Source: Tanypteryx hageni
Lineage: Eukaryota; Arthropoda; Insecta; Odonata; Petaluridae
Direction of reading: 5' to 3'
NCBI GenBank assembly: GCA_028673005.1
Contig: CM054115.1
Location: 4,509,501-4,573,500, forward strand
DNA: 64,000 bases
Part shown: positions 32,138-43,029 of the stretch, piece by piece
How the letters are laid out: each line of letters starts with the position of its first letter
Position numbering within the stretch: the first letter of the stretch is position 1
Notes under the pieces: model-generated
Databases searched by the model: none
Seen by the model: the letters and a program-made list of their open reading frames with translations, nothing else
Told to the model about the DNA's origin: nothing
Program-made: the position numbers and the translations under genes

Positions 32138-32350
32138 TCTCTCTATCTATATTACTCTCTCTCCATCGCTGATGAAGAGTATATGCTCGAAAGGCTGACG
32201 TGTTTTTGTGCGCGTGTTTTCTACGTGTCTTTTTGACGCCCCCAACATCCTGCCAACTTTATCCTCAACTTGGTAAGTGTCCGCTGGGCTTCCTTAAACA
32301 CCTTGTTGCCCCCCTCATCACTACCTTTATTTTTCCTTAAGTTAATATAT
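32136..32350 (+). mobile_element. Dispersed repeat family R, copy 1 (hammerhead-like core)
   Basis: Matches copies at 35889-36243 and 53650-53965 (both minus) over blocks such as ACGTGTCT...GACGCCCCCAAC, GCCAAC, AACTTGGTAAGTGTCCGCTGGGC, CACCTTGTTGCC and CATCACTACCTTT. A core at 32169-32192 reads CTGATGA, then GAGT-ATAT-GCTC able to pair as a 4-bp stem, then GAAA: the order of the hammerhead ribozyme boxes. Penelope-like retroelements are known to carry such motifs near their repeat ends. No protein is attached. Both edges are AT-repeat rich. Confidence 0.6.
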
Positions 32351-32406
32351 ATATTGACCCTTCTTACTTATGATGTCATTTAAATATATATATATATATT
32401 ATATAC

Positions 32407-34218
32407 CTGTGGCGTATGCAGGAATTTTTCAAGGGGGGAGGGTTATCAGCCTCATCACTAATATCTCCACTGACTTTTTTTAGATAATCAACAAAATACG
32501 TTGCATAATTCGATAATGACCCAATAGATTGATTATAATTACATATAATAAACCAACAGATATAAAGTTAAAATCTATCTACTTTCGCATTTTTAGTCGA
32601 TTTCCGTTAGTTGTAGAATGAAATTCATATTTTGGCAATGATAAAATGAAAATCCAATCGTTCGTGCAGTCCTACGTCAATGTCTTGATTTTGTATTTAT
32701 TTCATATTTTAATCTTTGTTTTAAAAAGTTCCTACGTGTCAGTCATTCCTGTGTTACACGAACTGAGAAAATCGTTTTGAGATTAGAACTTTGCCTAAAG
32801 GGCCTACCAAAATTTTACCATTCTGAACACAAGGTATGAAAAATTTAATCCTGAAATAATGGCTATTCCTTCTGGAATTTCTTGAGATATCTTGTACACG
32901 TAGGGACAAAGTGAAAACATACAAGAAATTGTTTATGAAGGATTAGGAAAAATTGAAAGGGAAAGGTAAGAATAAACTAGATTTTTTAAGATCATCCTAT
33001 TGACCTCCTGTGTTACACGAATAAGCGCTTTCTCCCCACTCCTGTGTTGCGTCAATTGTCGTAACATTGTGTTCAATATAACGCGCTAATTTTTCATAAA
33101 GTAGATAAAAAAATAACGATTCTATGCTCGGCGATTTAATTTAAGAAATATGCTTAGATAAACGATGCGCGGCGCGACATGTTGATATTGAAATAAAGTC
33201 ACTAATTTTTAAAGCATGATGGCAGAACCCAGCAAACATTGTCATCTGTCACTTTAACTTGGAATAAAAATTTTCGGAAATTTCATTTTTAAAATTAGCA
33301 GTCTCACTAAATTTCATACAGCGCAGAAATGTTATATATAGAGTACCTTATAGGCAACGAGGAGATCCTTCTTCGACCACTAGCAATGAATGACTGACGA
33401 AAAGTGACTGGAAATTATATGGAGTGAGAGTACATGCAGTATCAAAACATGTGAGACCTACGGCTTTCTTCCAAGATCTCTGTAGTTGAGGTGTTAGTTT
33501 TTGCGCTTCTATTTCCATAATAATCCAAGAGATTGATTAGCCAAAATTACACATACGCGCGCTTTGATTTACTAGCCGGGCAGCAGATGCTTAATGAACT
33601 CAAATCTTTCGCTTAGGTTGAGTCATATTCTGTTTATGGAGTGGTTTTAATAAATTCTTCTTTTATCTCGGCTCATTCTTACAGCACCAAATTTCTTTCG
33701 TGAGAAGACACTGAAGTGTCAAGCATTTTATCCCACTAAGTGCCTTTCCCTCCAACCCACATTGCATTTCTTTCTCTCCTAAGCCTTTACGGAAAATAAG
33801 ATGAAGAGCTAGGTATTAAAGAAGAGAGAAACAACAAGCAGAACTAAGGCGTTTACATTCAGAAAATAATAACATGGGTCACATTTAAGGCCCGAACAAA
33901 GTCCGAATAGAATCGACCACTTAGCCCGAGAGAGGCACTCCTCCGGCCACCCTACCCCTCCGTCCGCCGGAGTGCCGTGCACATGCGTCCCTTTCTCACG
34001 GGACTGCTTCAGTTTTGGAAGCCCTGATCGCGTAACTCATCTTTTAAAGAAAGTCAACTTGTAGGACGCCAAGTAAAACACTAATGAATTTTATTTACCC
34101 GTTCCGACGTTCGCAATTATCTTGGTGCGTCAATAACTTTCCCAGAGGATATTCTAAGCATACGTTGCTCATGGGGGGATGGGTTGTAACCTCCAAAACC
34201 CCCCTGGATACGCCACTG
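32407..34218. mobile_element. Non-autonomous hAT-type element with perfect 8-bp TSD
   Basis: The left end CTGTGGCGTATGCAGG (32407) and the right end read inward, CAGTGGCGTATCCAGG (34218), form inverted termini with two mismatches in 16. Both are followed inward by a run of G (AAGGGGGGAGG and GGGGTTTTGGAGG). The octamer TTATATAC flanks both sides (32399-32406 and 34219-34226), the 8-bp duplication made by hAT transposases. The 1,812-bp interior has no open frame of note, so it must have been moved by a transposase from elsewhere. It includes a GC-rich hairpin near 33934-33976. Confidence 0.92.
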
Positions 34219-34226
34219 TTATATAC

Positions 34227-35818
34227 TAACTAGCGTAATTGCCCGTCAAATATGACGGGATTATCATAAAAGCATTCCAAATATATATGATTTCGATATA
34301 AAAAATCAGTAAGATATGCTATGATCTGGTTTGGCTTTCATGGATAATCAAAACTGTGTTTTTGAAAGTTATATTTGTTTTATTTATACTGTTTAAGTGA
34401 TTAATAGCAGAGAGGCCAAATGATTATCCAAATATTTGCTGAAAATAAGAGGAAAATCGAAATAATAAGATATAATGCATATAGAAGTAACTGAAATTTA
34501 CTTGAAATATTTGAGAAAATTGTAATTTATTTAAAACGTATATAATTTAATTTAATAAATGAATTATTTTATACTTATTAACTCGTAAAAACAGGATAAA
34601 ATGTGACCGAACTGTCAATTTACCATCAAAGGAAAATATGTAGTAACTTACTTACTATTAACTAAATACTTACCTGAACTGCTATGATTTTTAAATATAT
34701 TTTTCTTTTAACTATATTAGATTTGAAGATTTTCCATAAAAATCACTTTATTTAAAGAACTTTAAATAAAAGTCATAAAATGTTATTTTTCAATCCTATT
34801 TGAAATTCGGTTCGAAATATTTGCTGCATTATTAGTCACAGAAATCCAATGAAAATTACGTGACCTATATTTAGTTTTATGAAATCCCACCATTTGGCAA
34901 TGGCGCATGATTCTATAGTATAACATTTTTTAATAATCAATTATAATTTATTATTGTTAGTTTTGTACTGCAGCTCCTTTTAATCCTCTTCCTCTTTCTC
35001 AATTTCTGCTCATTCCCATTTTCTTTTACTTCCTCCCTCTGATTACTTAATGGATTTAGTAAATAAGTTATACCCATGTATAAAAGTCTGACTTGTGTTA
35101 AAGCACTAAATTGCTGCATTTATTATGATTTATTATGAGGCCAAGAATAGAATTCAGCAATTGGGACAGCAGTGGTCCAATATAAACAAAATGCGTGAAA
35201 ACGTGACAAATCATATTAAAGCGTAATTTCTGGAGATTTACGAATGAGATTTAAATTCTTCTCTTCGCATAACTAATGTAAGTTAAATACCTCATCCTTG
35301 AAATATTTTAAAATGTAAACGAAAAAAGTCTGCATGTTTAGGAATGGCTTTTTGCGTGATTCATATATGTGATGCGAAATTATAACTCCGGTTAATTATA
35401 AGAGGCACTGCAAAAAACTATGCAAATAAATTTCAATAGGAAAGTTAACTGAAAAGAAATTAATAAAAAACACGATTTTAATTTAAATAATTCGGGTGCC
35501 TTCTCTCTCAAAGCACACTTTCCTTGCGCATATAGTATAAGGACGACAATACAATCTCGAGGTTTAACAATGATAGAATCGGAAAGACAACATATCTTTA
35601 AAAAGCTAAAAATTTTCCAATAAAAATGATTTAAACTTATAACTTGAGCGATTTGGAACCGAAGGGAAAAGTCGAAGATAAGAATAAGAATCTATATTTA
35701 TTTTTGTTTAAAATGGTCCAGATACGAAGATCGTACGTCAATTACTTCTAATTTAATTAATTTTGCAAAAGAAAAAAGTATGCATGTGAAAAAAGGTAAT
35801 TTTACCAACTTTTACACT

Positions 35819-35821
<3 letters not shown>
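34227..35821. other. Unassigned AT-rich sequence
   Basis: Strongly AT-rich with no gene. A short hairpin CCCGTCAaataTGACGGG lies at about 34236-34254 next to an ACTAGCGTAATTGCC block; a similar TACTAGCGTATTGCC occurs near 61653, hinting at a further short repeat family. Confidence 0.45.

Positions 35822-35888
<67 letters not shown>
35822..35888. repeat. (TA)n microsatellite
   Basis: An uninterrupted dinucleotide run of nearly 70 bp at the 3' side (minus) of repeat R copy 2. It produces Tyr/Ile repeat frames that are not genes. Confidence 0.98.
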
Positions 35889-35891
<3 letters not shown>

Positions 35892-36243
35892 CTTAAGGAA
35901 AAGAAAAGGTAGTGATGAGGATGGCAACAAGGTGTTGAGGGACGCCCAGCGGACACTTACCAAGTTGTGGACCAAGTTGGCAGGCTGCTGGGGGCGTCGA
36001 AGAGACACGTAAAACACACGAACACAAAAAAAAAACAAAAAAACACGCAAGCTTATCGGGCCTATGCCCTTCTTCAGCGAATGAGTATCTGCAAGTGACA
36101 CACTGGGCGGGGAATGACAGGGTGATGTGGGAAGGTTGATGATTGGAGGAGGTAGGGAGTAGGAAGGGTGGATAGCCAATAAGGATGGAGTGTGGTAGGG
36201 GAAAGTGCGAATAGCTACAATGTAATAGAGGAGACATTGTAAG
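35889..36243 (-). mobile_element. Dispersed repeat family R, copy 2
   Basis: The longest copy. On minus it runs from about 36243 through CATCACCCTGTCATTCC and an AGTGTGTCAC block to the core CTGAAGA-A-GGGC-ATAG-GCCC-GATA (36077-36054), then CTTGCGTG, a T-run, ACGTGTCTCTTCGACGCCCCC, AACTTGGTAAGTGTCC and CTTAAGCTAATATA. Relative to copy 1, the stem positions A-T and T-G are replaced by G-C and C-G, keeping pairing. The last box is GATA instead of GAAA. Confidence 0.7.
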
Positions 36244-36256
36244 GGGGCTAATAGGG

Positions 36257-36367
36257 TTAGTTATAGTTATATATGTGTGTGTGTGTGTGTGCGCGCGCGC
36301 GTGTGTGTGTATGTTTTGGACCCCGTCTAATCGGAAAAATATCCAAAGCTACTTGCGGGGTTCGAAC
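36257..36367 (-). mobile_element. tRNA-derived SINE, 3' half (split by a hAT element)
   Basis: On minus this continues from the B box interrupted at 36360-36367 (GTTCGAAC) into CCCCGCAAGTAGCTTTGG, a short body and an (AC)n/(GC)n simple-sequence tail (about 36272-36311). Its 5' half lies at 38390-38452, on the other side of the hAT element. Confidence 0.75.
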
Positions 36368-38389
36368 TAGAGTCCTGCTTACCCGCAAGTTTACCCGACC
36401 CGACCAGCGAGTACCCGCAGCGTAAGTTGCGGGTCGGATATAGAGTGCTTCCATACGGGTACGGGTCGGGTTCGGGCATAAAAGGCACCGGTGCGGGTAA
36501 AGAGCGGGACGAAAACTAGTTTCAATTCCAATTCACTTTGCCTCGCCAATGTAGGCACAGAAACTTTTTACACGCCTTTTAATGCTAGTAAAGCCTACCC
36601 TCGCGGTCAGAAGTAGCGTTATATAGGGAGATACAAATTTGCAATTTAAGCAGGTAGGCAGATCGCAGGCTTTGTTTATCATGTGCCAAGAAAAGTGTCT
36701 GACGAAAAACGATTTCTTTTATCATATAAATAATACAAAGTTGAAATTGACAAACGATTGTCGATTACGTTTAATAGAAGAGAATGTGGGGTGGGGGTGA
36801 GAAAGAGTGAAGAGGGGAATTATGTAGTACAATGTAATTATGATAGATTGGTTTGTGCGAGAACACTCCCTTTTGACCAGTTGGTTTTGCCCATTCATGC
36901 AAGTAACATCTATCTTTGTGAACTCGCTTTTGAAGAGACGGGGTTACACATAAGAGTGCCTATCAACATTCTTTATATGTTATTTAACGTTCAAATATAT
37001 AGTATTTTTTAGTCAAATAATCGCATTTAAGTTGTATTATTTTATACTTTGTTTGCGAGAGAAAGGAAAGGCAGTTATTTTATAAAATTACACTGGTGAG
37101 TTATTTATGATATCGGCTTTTGTGGCAGAATATCCATCTACCAACTCCTTAAAAAGAACCAATACCAGCTGACTGAACGGTAAAATTTTCAGTTATAAGT
37201 TATCGCATCATTCAATTATAAATCAAAATTTCAATCGAAATATTACTTTTATCTGCCCTTCAGATTTAATTAATGAATACTAATCAGATAAAAAGGAAGC
37301 TTTTGAGGTTAGAGTACACTCTAAGAGGAAAAGAAAATACCTGATCAAAATTTTGGTAAACGTTGTGAAATTTTAGATGAAACGGGAGAACTGATCCCGA
37401 AGACAATCGCTTGTAGTAGTTATAAATGTTTACTGTTGTGATAATAAGAAGCTGGGAACATCAAGTTTATTGCGACACAAGTGTGAAAATAACAAAGAAG
37501 GTGTGACTAAAATTACAAATTTTCTTGTGCCGAAAAAATCAGATTTACCAAAATTATCAGCTGAAAAGAAAAAAAATGTTTTCGATGGCTGTTTAGAATT
37601 TGTAGTTAGAGATTTGAGAACTTTTGAGATAGTATCAGGAGATAGATTTAAAAATTTATAAAAATTTCTGTTTTTCTTCTCCCCTTCTAAAGAGTGTGAA
37701 AATGCTAAAAACTGAAGAAAAGTATGAAATCTATGAGAAAGTTAAAGTAAGTATTGATGACATTAAAAAGGAGAAGGGATATGAAATCTAATATAATCTA
37801 ATGACAGAGTGGGATAAGAAAAAGAATTGTTTGCCAAATTTAAGTATTTTGGCGAATCGTATTTTTGCAATACCAGCAACCTCAGAGAGGTGTTTTTGTT
37901 TGGCGGGACATGTTGTTAGTGAAAGAAGAAACAGTTTAGGTTCCGCAAACGTGGATGATGCCCTATTTTTAAAAAGTCATTTTAAATCTCAGGGTAGATA
38001 CTACTAATTAATGTTTACCTTTTCAATGAAATTATTTTGTAAAATGTGTAATTTTTGTAAAAATAAATCGTAAATACTTGAAATACATTTTTTTCGATCT
38101 TAAAAATAAATGCTAATGTACAAATGCATTTCATTTTTATTTATACAAAATAAATGACTGTGACTCAGAAATAATATTTATATTTTTTCACCATTTCTTG
38201 CTACGGATTTGTGTCTCGAGGACCAGACAGTTAAAAAATATGGATCGGGTCGGACAAGTAGGCCTTCTGTGCGGGTGCGAGCCTGCGGGTACGGGTCGGG
38301 GGCGGGTTAATATTCTGCGGGTACGGGTTAGTAGTCTGCGGGTACGGGTCGGGTGCGGATGGAAAATATCATACACGTGCAGGGCTCTA
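36368..38389 (+). mobile_element. hAT transposon inserted in a SINE B box, internally deleted
   Basis: The left terminus TAGAGTCCTGC (36368) and the right terminus read inward, TAGAGCCCTGC (38389), are inverted repeats with one mismatch. Both sides carry GTTCGAAC (36360-36367 and 38390-38397), an 8-bp hAT target duplication that is itself a palindrome. Subterminal regions contain many oppositely oriented CGGGTACGGGTCGGG-type motifs (36377-36500 and 38240-38360), likely transposase binding sites. The interior holds remnants of a BED/hAT transposase. Length is 2,022 bp. Confidence 0.9.
37450..38007 (+). pseudogene. hAT transposase, internally deleted
   Basis: Two fragments in order. At about 37450-37661 there is a SLLRHK stretch (end of a BED-type zinc finger) followed by the KKKNVFDGCLEFVVRDLRTFEIV block typical of hAT N-terminal regions. 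At 37801-38007 there is the hAT dimerisation domain: LPNLSILANRIFAIPATSERCF...VVSERRNSL. The several hundred residues normally between them, including the DDE catalytic core, are absent; only about 140 bp separate the fragments. The element could be moved only by a related transposase elsewhere. Confidence 0.88.
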
Positions 38390-38452
38390 GTTCGAACCAC
38401 CTCACCTCACCATCGCGTAAGACGAGTGCTTTAGTCACCTCGGCCACCAGAT
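38390..38452 (-). mobile_element. tRNA-derived SINE, 5' half (split by a hAT element)
   Basis: On minus it begins near 38450 with GGTGGCCGAGGTGACTAAAG, where TGGCCGAGGTG (38446-38436) fits an RNA polymerase III A box. It then runs CACTCGTCTTACGCGATGG and into GGTTCGAAC, the start of the B box, where the hAT element sits. A/B-box order and spacing resemble a tRNA-Ser/Leu-type promoter. Confidence 0.75.
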
Positions 38453-38539
38453 AAATGTGTATTAGAACTTACGTGGGAAGATAGACAAGCGATCATCATA
38501 GCAACGAGATTTAACAAACTCTTGTCATTGTTAATGCTG

Positions 38540-39060
38540 TAATCATTATATATCGACGTTTCTTACAGAGGAGGATATAACATATATATAACATACTAGT
38601 AGTTGGTGCTTGCATTCTGCAAGCATATCATCTCAACATAAAAAACATTTATTTTTCATATTTCATCATTACAAATATTTTATTAATTCAAAATATTTCA
38701 CCTCCGGAGCGATTTTCGTTTTACCCTTATGTAAAAATAATAGATTAAAACAATCTCAAAACTTTGCAATTTTAAGAATTTTATACTTTCTCCATTATGG
38801 GGTACTAATGCTACACATTTCTGACAAATTTAAAAGTTCTAGTACTTCTAGAATTAAAATAATATTTTTCCAATAGTTTAAATTTTAAACATATTTAACG
38901 GCCGCTGCAATATATTTATGGAGAGATTCAAATGTTTGTTTGTGCTAATGCACTACTCTGTACATAAACATATTGCGGCGGCCGTTAAAAATGTTTAAAT
39001 TTTAAACAATTGGAAATATATTATTTCACTTCTTGTTTTTGACCCCAAAGTCCAATTTTA
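38540..39060 (-). repeat. Hairpin-bearing dispersed repeat, copy 2, with a 45-bp inverted repeat
   Basis: It contains TGCTTGCAttcTGCAAGCA (about 38611-38629), an 8-bp stem with a 3-bp loop, as in copy 1 but with another loop. Arms at 38876-38920 and 38963-39007 are a near-perfect 45-bp inverted repeat (GTTTAAATTTTAAACAT...AACGGCCGC...) separated by 42 bp. A single arm-like sequence with CGGCCGTTAAAA occurs near 11317. This could be a foldback transposon or two tail-to-tail copies. Confidence 0.7.
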
Positions 39061-39783
39061 AACATCCATAAGAAAATAATTGAAAACTGTGCAGGGCTAT
39101 ATGAAATTGCTTTTTTAAATTATTTATTATTAAAATACAAAATTGTGACATGCACCATACTGCGGAAGAAAAAATGAAGTTTATTTTTCTTGAAGACAGA
39201 ATTCAAATCCAACCTGAATTTGTAAAACAATTTTTTTAAATCATAAAATTATTAAAAGTTTTTCGGTTTTCAATAATGAAAAATAGTAACGGCCATAGCA
39301 AAAACTCCAATGCCTTTCAATGGGAATTGATTTTCCATACTACAAGAACATTGATTTAATGTTTAGATTGCATTATAATGCATTTGATATCAGCCAACGA
39401 CGTATAGATATGATCACCTGATAATTTTAAATTAATTCTTTTATCCGGACACATACTAAAAGGCACGGATAATGACACCGTAATCATAACACACAAAATA
39501 TCTCTAATTTTTACATAAATTTTAGTGTAACATATTGGCTATTGTCTTAATGATGGTTATAGTTATTACTTAAAAAGGGCAATCTGAGCCATGAAACTTG
39601 AAATTCAAAAACTTGGACGTGAGCGGATTGCCAGAGAATTTATAAATTCCAGATATATGCCTTAATTTCGACGAAAATGCAAGTTATTGTCTTATTTATA
39701 TATTAATATGTCGTTGATTTTATACGACAAAAACTTAGGAGGACGTCCTCATAATAACACACGAAATTTAGTAAAACGTGAAA
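39061..39783. other. Unassigned AT-rich sequence
   Basis: No gene or recognised repeat beyond possible decayed extension of the preceding element. Confidence 0.45.
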
Positions 39784-40585
39784 AGTACATCTACATCTAC
39801 ATGATACCCTGCAAGTTACCTTTTTGGTGGATGGAAGGGGGTGCAGTGCACCAAAGGTCCCTCGTTTACCTACGTTATCTTTTCCTATTATGTTCTCTTA
39901 TCGTCCTAGGGAAAAACCATCCTATATATCGCTCTGTTCTACAATCGTCCTCGCGAATCTTATTCTCGCTGTCATGCCTTCCGACATACGTCGGGCTTCT
40001 GATAAGACATACTATTTTTAATACCTCATTCGCTTGTCCCTACGGCATAAAATTTTCAAGTAGTTTAAATTTAGCTTACAGCCTACGTTACTCTAACGAT
40101 GTTTATTTCAGATTTTCTATTAACGATGTTGCGCTTTGCTTACTATCGTAATTTCTCTTTACAAATCTAGCTGCCCTGCGCCGAATCCTTTCTATCTCGT
40201 TTTAATGAGTTCCATTTCTTAGGGATCCCACACAGCTGACGCATATTCGACCTGTGGTCGAACCAAGGATAAATGACAGAATTCTTTCACTTTTTCGGAG
40301 CTATTTCGAACTATTCTCCAAATAAACGGCACATATCAATCGGCGAATGTCGGTGTCCCACGAGAGATAACGATGGATCGTGACTCCTAGATTTTTAATC
40401 GAGTCTGAAACTGGAATCTCTACTCCGTCCAACGAATTATTAACATTGAACGAGATATCCTTGGTTCTTTAGAAATTGATGACGCAGCTTTTCTTTTGGT
40501 TGATCTCTAACTGCCATTCCTTACACCATGCAGAAATTCATTCTAGATCATTTTGGAGATATTGATGATAATCCGGATTGATAAC
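39784..40585 (-). mobile_element. CR1-like LINE, 5'-truncated 3' part (copy F)
   Basis: The 3' end on minus matches copy D (45127) and copy H (61104): a GTGCACTGCACC block, CCACCAAAAAGG, TTGCAGGGTA and a tail of TGTAGATGTAGATG. Upstream it codes in several frames for the CR1 C-terminal region seen in copy H, and further for the RT segment near the EWQLEINQKK block. Numerous stops make it a fossil. Its 5' truncation lies near 40585. The plus-strand frame at 39687-40151 is a shadow of it. Confidence 0.85.
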
Positions 40586-40689
40586 AATGTACAGCAAAGA
40601 TTTTGTTAAATGTAAAATTTCAACTGTTTCTTATGTATTTTTGCGTGCTGATTTAAAAAATGAAGTCAGAATTTTTCTAACTCGTAGAA

Positions 40690-41500
40690 TTCTGCATCAA
40701 TAATGACCTTGTAGTGAGTAATACATGGTTCAAAAATCATAAACGAAAGTTATACACATGGAAAAGCCCAGGGGATGGAATGAGATGCCAAATAGATTAC
40801 ATCCTTGTAAAACAAAGATTCAGGAACAGCATAAAGAACGCCAAGGCATTTCAAGGAGCGGACATTGATTCAGATCACAGCCTTCTAATACTTGACGTGA
40901 GTACAAAGCTCAAACAAATAAGAAAAACGAGAAGAAAAAGCCAGGCCTGGGACCTAGAAAAACTGAAAGAAAGGCAGGATGTAGTCAGCATGAAGTTCGA
41001 AGATAACCTAAGAAAGTTGAAAAACAAACCGAAGACCGTAGATATAGAATAGGATGAAATTAAAACCAGTATCAAGGATACCTTGGATAAAGAGATTGGA
41101 AAACAAGAGAAGAAAATCAGAAAACCATGGATCACGAAGAAAATGCTGGAGAAAATGGATGAGAGACGAAAATGGAAAAACGTTAACACTGAAGAAGGTA
41201 GAGCCAACAATAGGCGTATAAACAATAAGTTGAGAAGGGTAAGAGATAAAGCTAGAGTAAATTGGATAAAAGAAAAATTCGATGAAATAGAACAAATAAA
41301 GAAGTTAGGACGGTACGATATGATGAACACTAGAGCAATCGAGTTAGAAGGTAAGAAATTTAATGGAATTCATGGTATGGGAATTATGAATACGGTTGGG
41401 AAGATAGTCTCAGAAACAAAGGATGTAGCACAGGTATGGGAAGAATACATTAAGGAATTATACAGCAAACAGGCAGGAGCGGCAATTCAATTCAATTGAA
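40690..41500 (+). pseudogene. RT-1 copy B: endonuclease end and RT linker
   Basis: The frame starts at FCINNDLVVSNTWF and contains the CQIDYILVKQRF block and GADIDSDHSLL, the final S-D-H of AP endonucleases. It is followed by a lysine/arginine-rich linker with PWITKKMLEKMDERRKW. A TAG at about 41050 interrupts it; the same frame family continues to 41499. Only the last third of the endonuclease is present, so the copy is 5'-truncated. Confidence 0.85.
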
Positions 41501-41504
41501 GAAG

Positions 41505-43005
41505 ATAACTTAGGACCAAGTATTACGGAGAGCGAAGTAGAAAAAGCGATAGTGGAAATTAAGAAAGGGAAAGCCACTGTGAGCGATGGAATACCGGCTG
41601 AGGTACTTAAACGCATGGGATCAGAAGGACTAAAAGCGATCACGAAATTAATTAATAGGATTTACGACACGGGAGAGTGACCTAGGGATTTCCTAGAATT
41701 AACAATGATCCCTCTAAAGAAGAAGCCAAAGGCAATGCAGTGTTAAGATTACAGAACGATAAGCCTTCTGTCACACACATCGAAGATCATCACGAGGATT
41801 CTTAATAAAAGGCTGGAGAAAAAGGCAGAAGAAATACTAGGGGAAGATCAATTCGGTTTCAGAAATGGACGAGAAACTAGAGATGCTATAGGAGTAGTTA
41901 GAATCATATCAGAAAGGGCAATAGACTACAGTCAAGATATCTGCGCATGTTTTATAGACTGGCAGAAGGCCTTTGATAGAGTAAATTGGGTAAAGTTGAT
42001 GAAGATATTAAAGGATATAGGTGTAGACTGGAAAGACAGGAGACTGATTAGGAATCTATATGTGAATCAAGTTGTAAAGGTCAGGTTTGAGAATGTGGAC
42101 ACCTGCGGAATAAATATCGGTAGAGGAGTAAGACAAGGCTGCTGCTTATCGCCAACCTTATTCAATATATACGGAGAAAGTCTAATGCAAGAAGCTTTAG
42201 AAGGCACAGGAGATTTCAAAATTGGAGGAAGGATTATAAGAACAGTAAATACGCAGATGATCAAATACTTCTAGCAAGAAAGGAGAGGAACTACAGAAAA
42301 TGATAAATAGACTAGTGATAACAGGTAGAAAATACGGTATGAAAATAAATACAGAAAAATCCAAGGTCATTCGAATATCGGGTAAATAAGAGAATTTGAA
42401 CATAAGTTTTGGGGGAAATCCTTTAGAACAAGTTTCAGAATATAAATACCTTGAAAGCATCATAACACGAGAAGCAAAATGAACGGATGAGATCAGAACA
42501 GGAAAAGCAAAAGCGGCTCTCAGGAGAAATAAACAACTACTTACAGGGAATATAAGAAAAGATATCCGCAAGAAGTTGATAAAATGCTATGCATGGATTG
42601 TAGCTTTATATGGGGCAGAAACATGGACGCTAAGGAAAATGATATGAAATACTTGGAAAGCTTTGAAATGTGGAATTGGAGGAGAATGCTGAAGATAAAA
42701 TGGACAGATAGGATGAAAAACGATAAAGCACTACGAAGAGTAGGAGAGAAGCGAAGGATTATACAGACTATTAGACAGAGGAAGGCAAACTAGGTTGGAC
42801 ATTATTACCTGAAAAGTTAGTATGATTAAAGACATGTTAAAAGGAAAACTAGATGAAAAAGGGGAAGAGGTAGGAAAAAGTTTCAGCTGATAGACGATTT
42901 GAAAGGGAAAGAGAGTTATCAAGATATGACGAGGACAGCGGAAAATAGGAATATATGGAGTACCAGGTTTAACCAAGAATAATCACGGACCTGTCTACGG
43001 ACAGA
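41505..43005 (+). pseudogene. RT-1 copy B: reverse transcriptase, riddled with breaks
   Basis: Closely parallels copy A. The KATVSDGIPAEVLK region, motif A (CFIDWQKAFDRV, about 41947-41985), motif B (RQGCCLSPTLFN) and the 3' tail (FEMWNWRRMLKIKWTD) can be recognised. Motif C is reached out of frame after a deletion near 42247 (the ADDQ residues fall in another frame). Additional stops and indels occur at about 41680, 41744, 42388, 42480 and 42790. The copy is older or less constrained than copy A. Confidence 0.88.
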
Positions 43006-43029
43006 CTACCTATGATGATGATATTATTA

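Larger units (their letters stand above)
40690..43025 (+). mobile_element. LINE family RT-1, copy B (longest copy)
   Basis: Starts within the endonuclease domain and runs to the shared 3' end ACCTATGATGATGATATTATT. It has the same ORF2 as copies A and C, with many stops and indels. It meets the 3' end of a minus-strand LINE (E) at the trinucleotide tail near 43015-43035. Confidence 0.92.

Noticed and set aside
32169..32192. Calling a functional hammerhead ribozyme
   Set aside because: There is an extra base before stem II and no clear stems I/III or cleavage site, and copies 2 and 3 have altered GAAA boxes. Kept only as a candidate motif.
39687..40151. 154-codon plus frame
   Set aside because: Antisense shadow of the CR1 C-terminal region in copy F.
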